DNA of 64,000 bases from Paenibacillus woosongensis. GTDB lineage: Bacteria; Bacillota; Bacilli; Paenibacillales; Paenibacillaceae. The position numbers were made by a program, and so were the translations under genes. The DNA lies in contig NZ_CP126084.1 in the NCBI RefSeq assembly GCF_030122845.1, forward strand, positions 1,860,001 to 1,924,000. Direction: 5' to 3'. Below, piece after piece: positions 46,464 to 54,845 of the stretch. Under the pieces are notes generated by a model that saw only the letters and a program-made list of their open reading frames with translations, ran no database searches and was not told where the DNA came from. Position 1 is the stretch's first letter, and each line of letters starts with the position of its first letter.

Positions 46464-47060
46464 CTATGGGATGATTTGCGCTTGACCCCATTCGAAAAAA
46501 AGCTCTGGATGATGGTGACTAACATAAGCGAGAAAAGGCTGCAGGCGGCCGATGTTGAATAGGCTTTTCAGCATACGTTGAGGATACGGCTGTACTGTTC
46601 GATATGAATTCACATGATCGATGACCTTTAGTATATTTTCAGGAGTTACATAGACGTGCCGCAATGCGGTATCGACACGAGTGAACCCTACCCGTTTCAT
46701 CTCCTTGATTACCAATACTAACTGTTCGGCGATAAAGTCTGGAAAGTCTACTCTGCTGGAGAGAAATGCTTTTAACCCAGGCCCGCTGAAATATTCCATC
46801 ACGATGTAATTCCTGCCGACCTCATAGACCAGCGGAATAAAAGAAGCGGAAGCAGCCGCAAGAAGAGCCCTGGCTTCGGTCTCCGCATCTGATTCATTCA
46901 CAAAAATTTTAACGCATCGCTGGGCAGATATTTGAAATACTGCTCCTTGAGCACCTGCACCAATATAAGGAAGCTCAGTCGGGTTATGATGACCGATTTG
47001 ATACGGGACACCTGGTGTATTAGTACCAGGAAAAACAGTAATCCTATCGAAGTTATTCAT
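46464..47060 (-). CDS. Ser/Thr kinase-like protein, degenerate active site
   Basis: A 198-aa kinase-fold protein. The N lobe has IGAGAQGAVFQI (glycine loop), VKIF (ATP Lys) and an IVMEYFSGP hinge. The C lobe reads DTALRHVYVTPENILKVIDHV, where the usual HRD and DFG motifs are altered (RHVYV and IDH). It resembles the small YrzF-type kinase-like proteins of Bacillus and may be weak or inactive. The ATG at 47060 follows GGAGGTC; the ATG at 47072 lies before that ribosome site. It overlaps the HipA-like gene by 8 nt. Confidence 0.65.
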   Translation of the reverse strand: MNNFDRITVFPGTNTPGVPYQIGHHNPTELPYIGAGAQGAVFQISAQRCVKIFVNESDAETEARALLAAASASFIPLVYEVGRNYIVMEYFSGPGLKAFLSSRVDFPDFIAEQLVLVIKEMKRVGFTRVDTALRHVYVTPENILKVIDHVNSYRTVQPYPQRMLKSLFNIGRLQPFLAYVSHHHPELFFEWGQAQIIP

Positions 47061-47847
47061 ATTGACCTCCATGATATTTGTAATGTTTATACCAGACAGG
47101 GAAATTATAGATTATGGACTGAATCAAGGAATTCATAGCATTTCGCCGATGTTCCATATAATTTACCAAGGTGATTACATCCTGTCCGGATACGCCCCAC
47201 TCCACTGGAATATTGCTGGCCGCATGAAACAAGTCGTTCCTTGTCAAGGAATGCAGCTTGGATAGCGATTCGCGAAAAGGGTGGGTACCATCAATAAAAG
47301 GGACGAAGCGTTGATAAAGCGTTCCCCAAAAAGCCTTGTAATTGTTCATTTTATTAAGCAGAGTTTCAGAGTTCCAATGGGGTCCGTTAAACACATTGGC
47401 TTGATCGATCATCCATAACTTTGGCTCAGGCCCTCCTGCAATGATTAAATTTTGCTTATCCTGCGTCCAAATATGCCGATCATTATTATCAAGCCAGTAA
47501 TCAAATAAAATCATATCAGCGGCCTGACGGATATTTGTGCATCTAGCAAGGTCAAGGTCGCTCGGATGGAGGATGCCATGGGGGATGAACAGGCTGCCGA
47601 AATGCGGACCTGCTTGTGAGGAAGGACAGCCAGTTACTCCTTCAGGTATGAAAATGACCTTGCCGTCAGGAATAGGGAGGTTCATCCTTTTGGCTAATTG
47701 ACTGCAGATTAATTCGTTGACTAGAACCTTGATTCCCTGAGGATTGGATAACAATTTAATCACATAATGGTTTCCGTCGCTGCAAAGCACTAGATGGGGC
47801 ATGCTCCAACCTGGTAAAGGTTGAATATACTGGGTGACTTGTAGCAT
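47053..47847 (-). CDS. HipA-like kinase domain protein
   Basis: A 264-aa protein similar to the HipA/PI3K-like kinase group. YVIKLL (ATP Lys), FDYWLDNNDRHIWTQDKQN (catalytic loop, N-x-D-R-H) and WMIDQANVF (metal Asp) are present, so it could be active. It lacks the HipA N-terminal domain, and no HipB regulator gene is beside it, so it is not a classic toxin pair. ATG at 47847 follows GAGGGGTG. It is first of a two-gene kinase-like unit. Confidence 0.7.
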   Translation of the reverse strand: MLQVTQYIQPLPGWSMPHLVLCSDGNHYVIKLLSNPQGIKVLVNELICSQLAKRMNLPIPDGKVIFIPEGVTGCPSSQAGPHFGSLFIPHGILHPSDLDLARCTNIRQAADMILFDYWLDNNDRHIWTQDKQNLIIAGGPEPKLWMIDQANVFNGPHWNSETLLNKMNNYKAFWGTLYQRFVPFIDGTHPFRESLSKLHSLTRNDLFHAASNIPVEWGVSGQDVITLVNYMEHRRNAMNSLIQSIIYNFPVWYKHYKYHGGQYE

Positions 47848-47963
47848 AATATCACCCCTCTCATTTATTACAATTAATTTATTCCGAAATACGATTAAAG
47901 TTTGTTCCAATGAACTAGTAGGTTCGTGGATTTTAAGATTTTTTGAGGAATGCATCGGGTTAA

Positions 47964-48113
47964 TTCCACGATCAATCGCAATTCAAGCGGAATCAGCTTC
48001 AAACCAGAATGGACGAGATGAAGAAGACGCTGGATCGTCTCGATATAAAAATAACAAGATATGAGCAGACCGTATTTGAAAAAGAGAGAATGCTGAGAAT
48101 ACCGGCAGAATAG
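47964..48113 (+). pseudogene. MerR-family regulator remnant (C-terminal coiled coil)
   Basis: An open frame from 47964 to TAG at 48111 reads QFKRNQLQTRMDEM and KKTLDRLDIKITRYEQTVFE, the dimer helix found at the end of MerR regulators. The DNA-binding half is missing and no start fits. It lies 24 nt before the MFS gene, where an intact MerR regulator of a drug pump is often found. The 5' part may have been lost when the kinase pair arrived. Confidence 0.6.
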
Positions 48114-48137
48114 CTTCTTACTAGGGAGGGATGAAGC

Positions 48138-49319
48138 GTGGAGCGTCTTTGGACGAAGTCGTTTATTTTCATGACGGCAGGAACGCTGCTGCTGTTCACT
48201 GGATTTTATTTGCTGCTTCCAGCGCTGCCGCTGTTCATCAAAGAGCTGGGCGGCGACGAAGCGCAGGTCGGCATGGTAACAGGGGCGTTTATGTTGTCTG
48301 CGGTCATTTTCCGTCCGATCGTCGGCGTGTTGCTGGATCGGTTCGGCAGGCGTCCCTTTATCGTTTGGGGGCTAATTCTTTTCGCCTTGGCGATGTATAT
48401 GTACGACTGGATCGGCGGCATCGCCGTCTTAATATGGATTCGCATCGTGCACGGGATGAGCTGGGCCGTATCTACAACGGCTCTTTTTACGGCCGCTACG
48501 GATATGATTCCCGCTACCCGCCGCGGGGAAGGCATGGGATGGTTTGGAACGGCTACGACCCTGGCAATGGCGGTCGGTCCAATCTTCGGCATCTGGTTTA
48601 TGCAACATCTCTCATACAGCGCTCTGTTTCTATCCGCCGCGGTTCTCTCCGTCGTAGCGCTGCTCCTTACATTTGGCGCCAAAATCCCGTATCAGCCGCA
48701 TAAGAGAACTGCAAGGATCGAGCTTTTCGAGAAATCCGTTTTGCCTGTCACGGCTGCCGTCTTTTTCCTGACGATTGCTTATGGGGGCATCACGACCTTT
48801 GTTCCGCTGCTTGCCAGCTCAGTCAACGTTAACTCCGGCACATTCTTTCTGGTGTATGCGGTAACGCTGTTTTTATTTCGTCCCATCGCGGGAAAACTAT
48901 CGGACCGATATGGCGAAGCATTTGTCATTATCCCGTCTCTTATCATTACGATGCTGGCATTGATCGTCCTCAGCTTCTCAACCGGGCTATTCGGCATGCT
49001 TGCCTCCGCTGTTCTGTACGGTATCGGTTTTGGCTCTGCGCAGCCCACACTTCAAGCGGCAACGATCCGTCTGGCCCATCCGGAACGGAGAGGGGTAGCC
49101 AATGCGTCATTATTGACCGCTACCGATCTTGGCATCGGGCTGGGCGCAATCGTGCTAGGCTGGGTCTCCCAGCATACCAGCTATCAGATATTGTTTACGG
49201 TTAGCGCGGCTTCGGTCGCATTCTCCCTGCTGCTGTTCATTTTCTTAGTAAAACACTTGTTGAAAAATAAAGAACTGCGCCCGCAGAACGACAGTGCTCT
49301 TACGTCTGAAACGAATTGA
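48138..49319 (+). CDS. MFS transporter (drug/metallophore exporter type)
   Basis: A 393-aa protein with 12 hydrophobic segments and the loop 2-3 motif GVLLDRFGRRPFIV. Helix 4-5 region reads RIVHGMSWAVSTTALFTAATD and a second GKLSDRYGEAF motif marks the other half. It is similar in style to YwoG/CntE-type exporters. GTG at 48138 has GGGAGGG upstream. It is followed by a strong terminator. Substrate is unknown; the regulator before it is broken. Confidence 0.88.
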   Translation: MERLWTKSFIFMTAGTLLLFTGFYLLLPALPLFIKELGGDEAQVGMVTGAFMLSAVIFRPIVGVLLDRFGRRPFIVWGLILFALAMYMYDWIGGIAVLIWIRIVHGMSWAVSTTALFTAATDMIPATRRGEGMGWFGTATTLAMAVGPIFGIWFMQHLSYSALFLSAAVLSVVALLLTFGAKIPYQPHKRTARIELFEKSVLPVTAAVFFLTIAYGGITTFVPLLASSVNVNSGTFFLVYAVTLFLFRPIAGKLSDRYGEAFVIIPSLIITMLALIVLSFSTGLFGMLASAVLYGIGFGSAQPTLQAATIRLAHPERRGVANASLLTATDLGIGLGAIVLGWVSQHTSYQILFTVSAASVAFSLLLFIFLVKHLLKNKELRPQNDSALTSETN

Positions 49320-49358
49320 CACAGCTTCACTGTACCGCAGCATATGCCGAGATTGGCC

Positions 49359-49396
49359 AACCGGAGGCTTTGGATCACCAAAGTCTCCGGTTTTTT
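49359..49396 (+). terminator. Terminator after MFS gene
   Basis: AACCGGAGGCTTTGG / CCAAAGTCTCCGGTT with one mismatch and a 4-nt loop, then TTTTG. Confidence 0.9.
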
Positions 49397-49431
49397 GTTT
49401 CCAAAACATGTAATTATTTTCCGAAAAACTA

Positions 49432-49476
49432 TTGACCAATACGATATATCGCTATAATATAACGATATATCGTATT
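49432..49476 (+). promoter_or_regulatory. Promoter and palindromic operator of the PadR gene
   Basis: Two 14-bp arms AATACGATATATCG (49438-49451) and CGATATATCGTATT (49463-49476) enclose CTATAATATAA. A TATAAT box lies in the 11-bp gap and TTGACC (49432) just before the left arm, 15 bases away. A dimer bound here would cover the promoter, so autorepression by the PadR product is likely. Confidence 0.75.
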
Positions 49477-49492
49477 GAGAGGTGAACGTAGG

Positions 49493-50206
49493 GTGAGGAT
49501 TCACGATTACGGTGCTTGGCGGGCTAATCAGCCCCAGCGTAGAGGACATTCCAAGGAAGAGGTTTACCAGGATATATTTATAAGACATCGCCACGGTGGA
49601 GGACGAGGAGGCTTTGGGGGACGGGGAGAAGGCAGACGTTTTTTTGAACGGGGGAAGTTCAAGTTTGCTCTCCTTGAGCTGCTGGCGTCGGAACCGATGC
49701 ACGGATACCAGTTGATTAAGACGATGGAAGAGAAAACGGGCGGCTTGTATTCGCCAAGCCCCGGCTCCGTGTATCCGAATTTGCAGTGGCTTGAAGATAT
49801 GCAGCTTATAGGCTCGACCGAGAAGGACGGCAAGAAGCTGTACCATATCACGAATGAGGGACGGACTTATCTTCAAGAACAAAGAGGGGAAGAAACGGAG
49901 CGGCCGGAGTATCCCTGGGAGCATCCTGGACGGCACCGCCCCGATGGCAGAGGGCATGGCAAGCATCTATTGCGCGGTCTGATGAAGGATTGGTCGGAGG
50001 TTGTTCATTTGATGGCGAGAGCGTCGGAAGCGGCAAAGGTAAATCCCGGCTCCAAGCAGGCGCAGGAGTTTCAAGAAATCATGTCCAAGCTGAGGGTCAG
50101 CTTATCCGAAAACCTGGCGGCCTTTCCGGGCTCAGACAAGGATGGAACTGTGCCGCCTCCATCCGGAAATGACCCGTTCTCGGACGATGGCCGGGACGGT
50201 GAATAA
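49493..50206 (+). CDS. PadR family transcriptional regulator
   Basis: A 237-aa regulator. A Gly/Arg-rich N-terminal stretch (GGGRGGFGGRGEGR, about 32-45) precedes the winged helix with FALLELLASEPMHGYQLI and SPGSVYPNLQWLEDM. The C-terminal half is long and charged (PadR subfamily 2). GTG at 49493 has GAGAGGTG upstream. It probably represses its own palindromic promoter and the ABC exporter genes downstream, which are now broken. The Gly/Arg tract is unusual for the family. Confidence 0.9.
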   Translation: MRIHDYGAWRANQPQRRGHSKEEVYQDIFIRHRHGGGRGGFGGRGEGRRFFERGKFKFALLELLASEPMHGYQLIKTMEEKTGGLYSPSPGSVYPNLQWLEDMQLIGSTEKDGKKLYHITNEGRTYLQEQRGEETERPEYPWEHPGRHRPDGRGHGKHLLRGLMKDWSEVVHLMARASEAAKVNPGSKQAQEFQEIMSKLRVSLSENLAAFPGSDKDGTVPPPSGNDPFSDDGRDGE

Positions 50207-50218
50207 GGAGTGGAGCCT

Positions 50219-50287
50219 GTGTCCGGACAAACTAATGAAGAGCAGCTGGCTCTGGAAGTACAGGACGTGATATCCATTGAGTGCTAA
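50219..50287 (+). CDS. Possible 22-aa leader peptide before ABC genes
   Basis: GTG at 50219, with AAGGAG upstream, opens 22 codons (starting MSGQTNEEQLAL). Its stop overlaps the TTG start of the ABC remnant at 50277. It may couple translation to the next gene or be a leftover of a deletion. No family is evident. Confidence 0.25.
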   Translation: MSGQTNEEQLALEVQDVISIEC

Positions 50288-51864
50288 CAGCGTATTAAAG
50301 CCGTTTTTTAAACAATCCTGGCGCATTTATCTCGCATCGTTTACGCTGCATGCGATCGCAAGCACCGTTTACGCTTATTTTCCCAAGGTGCTGGGAAATT
50401 TTACGGATCAGCTTCAGGCGGGTACGCAGGGGGCACACGATGTTGGACGTTACAGCCTAATGCTGCTCGCGGTCGGTGTAGGGCACGCGCTTATCGGCGG
50501 CTACGGACAGTATCTGATCATGTACGTCGGCCGCTGGTTTGACTTTGTCACCCGCCGCAGGCTATTCCTGCATTTCTCCGAGCTGAGCGAGCATTATTAT
50601 TCGCGCAACGGTGTAGGGAATGCTGGCGGGCAAGAACGATTACGGCGGACTGCTCACGATCTGCCTCATCTATTTCGTGTTGTCAATTTCGGGGCTGCTG
50701 TTCACTTATTTGCAGAACAATCTGCAGCAGTACGCCGGACAGAGCATTGTCGCCAAAATACGCAAGCAGTTGTTCGAGCATATTACGAAACTGTCCATGT
50801 CTTATTTCGACAAGACACCGAGCGGCAGTCTGATTACGCACGTGTCCAGCGATACCGAAACACTAAATCAATTTTTTCATCAGGTGCTGCTTACGCTGCT
50901 GCGCGATGGCTTAACTCTGCTCTTCATACTCGTTATGATGTTCCAGCTTGACGCAACGCTTGGGGCTTATTGTCTGGTACTCCTCCCGTTGATTGCGGTG
51001 ATCGCGGCAGCTTTCCGTTCATTCATGCGCAATACATACCAGATGGCCCGCACGCGCCTGGCCCGGCTCGTATCGTTCGTCGCCGAGAATCTGTTCGGTA
51101 TGAGCCTAATCCAGGCATTTCATCAGCAGAAAGAGCAGGCGGAGCAGTTTAAGGAGCGAAACGATGCTTATTACAAGGCCAATATCCGCGAGATTCGCAT
51201 GCATGTGATGTTCAACCGCTCATTTGATCTGCTGAGCAATCTAACGATCGCTTTCGTAGTATGGGTCGGCGGCAAGGGGGTTCTGAACCACGCACTTGAA
51301 TTCGGCGTACTGTATGCGTTCATCACGTATATCCGCCAATTTTTCCAGCCGATCAACGCCATTACGCAGCAGTGGAATACGCTGCAGTCAGCTACCGTTG
51401 CAGTCAATCGAATCTGGGGAGTGCTCGATCTCAAACCAGAAATCGTGGATGCTCTGCAGCCGCAGAAGCTGGAGCGGGACTCGGTACAAGGCCGCATCGA
51501 CTTCGATCATATTACCTTTGGCTAAGAGAGCGGTGCGCCGGTCATTCGCGATTCGAGCCTGCATATCCGTCCCGGGGAGATGATCGGCATTGTGGGGGCG
51601 ACCGGCGCCGGCAAGAGCTCACTCATCAGCCTGCTGTGCCGGTTCTACGATGTGCAGGAGGGCAGCATTCGGATCGACGGCATCGATATCCGCGATTTGC
51701 CGCAGGCTGACCGGATTATCGTCATGCGTCACGGTATGATCGTCGAGGAAGGGACGCATACGGAACTGCTCTCGGTCCAGGGTTATTATGAAGAGTTGTA
51801 TTGTCATTCGCAAGGCCTTCATTTTTTAAAACAGAATCATAAAGAGGAGGAAATGTCATGTTAA
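50277..51864 (+). pseudogene. Broken YfiBC-like ABC exporter pair (fused remnant)
   Basis: At least three lesions are visible. First, 50277 to about 50615 encodes only the start of one exporter's membrane domain (to EHYYSRNGVG). Near 50615-50620 the sequence jumps, in a different frame, into the membrane domain of a second exporter (LAGKNDYGG onward). Second, that frame ends in TAA at 51523-51525 ([17 protein letters not shown]). Third, after Walker A (GATGAGKSS) and DIRDLPQ the frame passes straight to [18 protein letters not shown], losing the Q loop, signature and Walker B. No working transporter can be made. Confidence 0.85.
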
Positions 51865-52184
51865 TTCAAACAAGAACGATCGTTGTGCAAAAAGATAAGG
51901 TGGATCTCGTCATTGAACGGTTTACTAAAGATAGCCCGATAGATACGATGGAGGGCCTTATCGACAAAACCGTCATGGTTAACCGGAAAAAACAGGAGCA
52001 CGAAGAGGTCGTTGTTATGATCCGCTGGAGATCGGTTGATGACTGGAAAAACTGGGAGAAAAGCGATGTTCACATTCAAGGGCATCGGCAGAATAAAGGC
52101 AAACCGGCGCCGGAATACATTATTAGCACGACCGTCAATATGTATGAAGTGAAAGCCGTGAAGGAAGGCTTGAAACAAGAATAG
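51858..52184 (+). CDS. IsdG/HmoA-like antibiotic-biosynthesis monooxygenase family protein
   Basis: A 108-aa ferredoxin-like barrel protein. [13 protein letters not shown] aligns with the DWLKSDVFKAAH of IsdG, keeping the catalytic Trp and the haem His ten residues later. The N-terminal catalytic Asn of IsdG aligns with Thr (IQTRTIVV). Members degrade haem to free iron. The Asn change leaves haem cleavage uncertain. It overlaps the end of the ABC remnant by 7 nt, with AGGAGG upstream, and looks intact. Confidence 0.7.
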   Translation: MLIQTRTIVVQKDKVDLVIERFTKDSPIDTMEGLIDKTVMVNRKKQEHEEVVVMIRWRSVDDWKNWEKSDVHIQGHRQNKGKPAPEYIISTTVNMYEVKAVKEGLKQE

Positions 52185-52199
52185 GCTGATTCGCAAAAG

Positions 52200-52240
52200 A
52201 GGCATTCATATCTCTTGATCTACAAGGGATTTGAATGCCT
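52200..52240 (+). terminator. Hairpin after the IsdG-like gene
   Basis: AGGCATTCA / TGAATGCCT with inner ATCTCTTG/CAAGGGAT pairing. The T run is weak. Confidence 0.55.
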
Positions 52241-52412
52241 GCTTGCTGTTTTCACCTTGAATGGTCATATTTTGAATGATAAATTTCCGTTCATGCTGGG
52301 GATACTAGAGGGATAAGCCACTTCCAGTCTCCCGTAATGGAACGTTCATGTTTACTTTCCAGGTTTCAATAAGCGCTCGTTGTTCAAAGAAGATTCATTG
52401 TGTCGGTAACAA

Positions 52413-52448
52413 GAAAAAAACCTTGACGCCTAGTCTGGCATCAAGGTT
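52413..52448 (-). terminator. Terminator after the CAP-domain gene
   Basis: On the minus strand AACCTTGATGCC / GGCGTCAAGGTT is followed by TTTTTTTC. Confidence 0.85.
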
Positions 52449-52474
52449 TAGTGATGAATACAAGTAAATTCTTC

Positions 52475-53299
52475 TTATTTTCCGATGAATTCTTGAACCC
52501 AGTAGCCGTTGTCATAAGCTACGCCGATGGCCGTAAAGTTAGGGTTCATAATATTTTGGCGATGGCCCTCGCTGTTCATCCAGGCATTCATGACTTCAGC
52601 AGGCGTGCGTTGGCCTTTGGCGATATTTTCACCAGCATAACTATAGGAAACTCCAAACTGCTTCATCATATCGAACGGAGAACCATAGGTTGGCGACTGG
52701 TGGTCAAAATATCCGTTTTGGCGCATATCGGCTGCTTTTGCGGCAGCTACTTTTGTCAAATCGGCTTGCGTCGTCAGCGGCTTTAGGCCTGCTTTGGCAC
52801 GTTCCTGGTTGACCAGATCAACGACTTGTGCGGCATAAGAAGAGGCGTCCGATTGACCAGCGTTCGCGTTGTTGTCCTTGCTAGGCGCTGTTGGCGCCGT
52901 AGGTTTAGTTGTCGTTCCATTGCCGGCATTAGCATCAGAACCGGTTGAAGGCTTCTGGCTAGGCGTCGTCGGTTTTGTGCTTGGTGCTGTTGGTTTTTGA
53001 ACAGGTGCGGATGGCGTGGTCGGTTTCCGATTAGGTACAGATGGTGCTGGTGCAGCTGGTGTTTCCTTCTGCGGCTGCTCTGTTCCTACAGTCGGCCAAT
53101 TAGGAATAACCCATTTCAGATCGTTCAAAGAGCCATTCGAGTTCCATTTTGACAAGATTTGTTGAATTTGTTGATTGCAATCTATGCTAGGAGTTGAAGT
53201 GGCTTCTGCATTTGCTCCTTGCGGCAGAACAAGTCCTGCAGCGAGTACGGCCGTAGCCATGCTTGTGGTTACCAATGTTTTAAAGTGCTTATTCTTCAT
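52475..53299 (-). CDS. Secreted CAP (SCP/YkwD) domain protein
   Basis: A 274-aa exported protein. Signal peptide about 1-30 (MKNKHFKTLVTT ... GANAEA). Residues about 60-150 form a Pro/Thr/Lys-rich linker with repeated KPT and PSAP-like units. The C-terminal CAP domain (about 155-274) has LVNQERAKAGLKPL, YFDHQSPTYG and GHRQNIMNPNFTAIGVA. ATG at 53299 has GGAGGAA upstream, while the frame could start earlier. Function of bacterial CAP proteins is mostly unknown. Confidence 0.92.
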   Translation of the reverse strand: MKNKHFKTLVTTSMATAVLAAGLVLPQGANAEATSTPSIDCNQQIQQILSKWNSNGSLNDLKWVIPNWPTVGTEQPQKETPAAPAPSVPNRKPTTPSAPVQKPTAPSTKPTTPSQKPSTGSDANAGNGTTTKPTAPTAPSKDNNANAGQSDASSYAAQVVDLVNQERAKAGLKPLTTQADLTKVAAAKAADMRQNGYFDHQSPTYGSPFDMMKQFGVSYSYAGENIAKGQRTPAEVMNAWMNSEGHRQNIMNPNFTAIGVAYDNGYWVQEFIGK

Positions 53300-53634
53300 A
53301 ACGTTATTCCTCCAAATCATTCTATTAGTTTTGAAAACAAGATAGATAGACTGATCCGACAATAGTTACAATTTTGTAATTTTGTGCAACCCCATTCTAG
53401 CATGCATTCAGGTGAAAAGGGGGAGGTAAGTTATGGATAAAGGAAGCTGCAATTAGAAATTATAAAACAAGAAAAGAAACTATATATGTAAGAAAATATA
53501 TGGAGGGAGATTTTGATGTTCGAAAATCAAAAAAATATAAAAAACATCATGAAACCGTTGACAATATCTTTTCGCTATTGATATGATGTGGTTATCAAAG
53601 ATTTCAAACTATTTGTTTAATAGAGGGAAAAGCC
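53300..53634. other. Divergent control region between the CAP and LacI genes
   Basis: It holds TTACAATTTTGTAA (53366-53379), a 14-bp palindrome near the CAP promoter, and a 21-codon ORF at 53516-53581 with a strong GGAGGGAG site (start MFENQKNIKNIM) that overlaps the lacI promoter. No larger gene is seen. The ORF may be a chance reading or a leader peptide. Confidence 0.4.
53558..53587 (+). promoter_or_regulatory. Sigma-A promoter of the LacI-family gene
   Basis: TTGACA, 18-bp spacer, TATGAT. The -10 overlaps ATGATGT (53583), which is also the half-site of the operator at 54711, so the regulator may control itself. Confidence 0.6.
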
Positions 53635-54669
53635 ATGAATCAGGGTAGGAGATTGACTATTAAAGAGTTTGCCAAGGAAATTGGCGTCTCGCCTGCTACA
53701 TTGGATCGGGTACTCAATAATAGGGGCAACGTGAAGCGTGAAACCTATGAGAAAGTCATGGAGAAAATTAAAGAATTGAACTACATGCCTAACAAATCGG
53801 CAAGTTTTTTAGCTCGGATGAATGATTTTTCCATGGCCATTGTGTTCCCGGAACATCCGGATTATTTCTGGAAACAGGTAGAAAAGGGAATTCAGGTTGC
53901 TATTGATGAATTTCGTGATTTTGGACTCTCGGTTAGCATCTTTCGGTCCGAAGGATATGATTTGGAGCCGCAGAAGCAAATGGTTCAGCAGCTTATCGAT
54001 TCGGGCAAGTATGAGGCGATCGCTTTGTCGCCAAATGATCCGCTGGATATGGCCGAGCTCATTGATGATGGAGTGGATAAGGGAATTACGATTTGTACAT
54101 TTAACAGCGATTCTCCTTTGAGTAAGAGGCTGTTTTATGTCGGATGTGATTACCGCATTGCTGGCCGCCTTGCAGCTGACGCGTTATGCAAGTTCCTGGG
54201 GGGAAGAACCAGAATTGGTTTGGTGATGTCGTACACTAATTTTCAAATGCAGCAAAAGATTACCGGGTTCCGTGAGGTCGTTGACGAATACGATCATATT
54301 GAGATGATTGGTCCGCTGAGACTTCGTCAGGAGGATTACGATTCCCCGGAAGTTTTTGCCGATTATTTTCGGGAAGTGGATGGAATCTACGTATCAAGCG
54401 CACGGCTCGATGTGGTTGCAAAGCATTTGGATGAGCTTGGGATTGAGCAACGGCCGATTTTGATTGGTCACGATATGACAGAAGAAACAAAGATGTATAT
54501 GGAGAGAGGCATTATTACGGCAACGATCTGCCAGGATCCTGTGAACCAGGGGTATCTCACTGTGAAATCGATGTTTGATCACTTGGTTAACGGGCAAAAA
54601 GTTGGATTGAAAGAGAACATTACCAAATTGGAGTTGGTGACCAAAGAAAATGCGCTTTATTACATTTAA
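53635..54669 (+). CDS. LacI family transcriptional regulator
   Basis: A 344-aa regulator. The N-terminal helix-turn-helix reads LTIKEFAKEIGVSPATLDRV with hinge helix NKSASFLARM. The effector domain (about 65-335) resembles periplasmic sugar-binding proteins. It stands just before a sugar ABC importer and a GH31 enzyme, so it probably senses a sugar such as a xyloside. ATG at 53635 follows TAGAGGG. I find a candidate operator upstream of the importer. Confidence 0.93.
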   Translation: MNQGRRLTIKEFAKEIGVSPATLDRVLNNRGNVKRETYEKVMEKIKELNYMPNKSASFLARMNDFSMAIVFPEHPDYFWKQVEKGIQVAIDEFRDFGLSVSIFRSEGYDLEPQKQMVQQLIDSGKYEAIALSPNDPLDMAELIDDGVDKGITICTFNSDSPLSKRLFYVGCDYRIAGRLAADALCKFLGGRTRIGLVMSYTNFQMQQKITGFREVVDEYDHIEMIGPLRLRQEDYDSPEVFADYFREVDGIYVSSARLDVVAKHLDELGIEQRPILIGHDMTEETKMYMERGIITATICQDPVNQGYLTVKSMFDHLVNGQKVGLKENITKLELVTKENALYYI

Positions 54670-54710
54670 ATAGCGTTAAGTGTAGTAACTGCGCTTTTTT
54701 TTACACCGTA

Positions 54711-54728
54711 ATGATGTACGCACATCAT
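54711..54728. promoter_or_regulatory. Candidate LacI-family operator upstream of the importer
   Basis: ATGATGT-ACGC-ACATCAT is an 18-bp inverted repeat with a central CG, the usual LacI-operator layout, between lacI and the binding-protein gene. The ATGATGT half recurs at the lacI -10. Confidence 0.5.
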
Positions 54729-54845
54729 AACTTGGTTTTAGTTCTGATGTTTTTTTTCTGAGTGGCATTACTGCCTCCGTTTTTAATGCAAAGAAAAGCG
54801 GCAGTGCATGCAAATATAAATAAGTTCTAGCTAGGGGGAATGTGA

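Noticed and set aside
46464..47847. Toxin-antitoxin (HipBA) interpretation of the kinase pair
   Set aside because: There is no HipB-like helix-turn-helix gene next to it and the HipA N-terminal domain is absent.
48131..48703. 190-codon frame at the start of the MFS gene
   Set aside because: Out-of-frame shadow, very Arg/Tyr/Gly-rich. The GTG at 48138 in the other frame gives a clear MFS protein.
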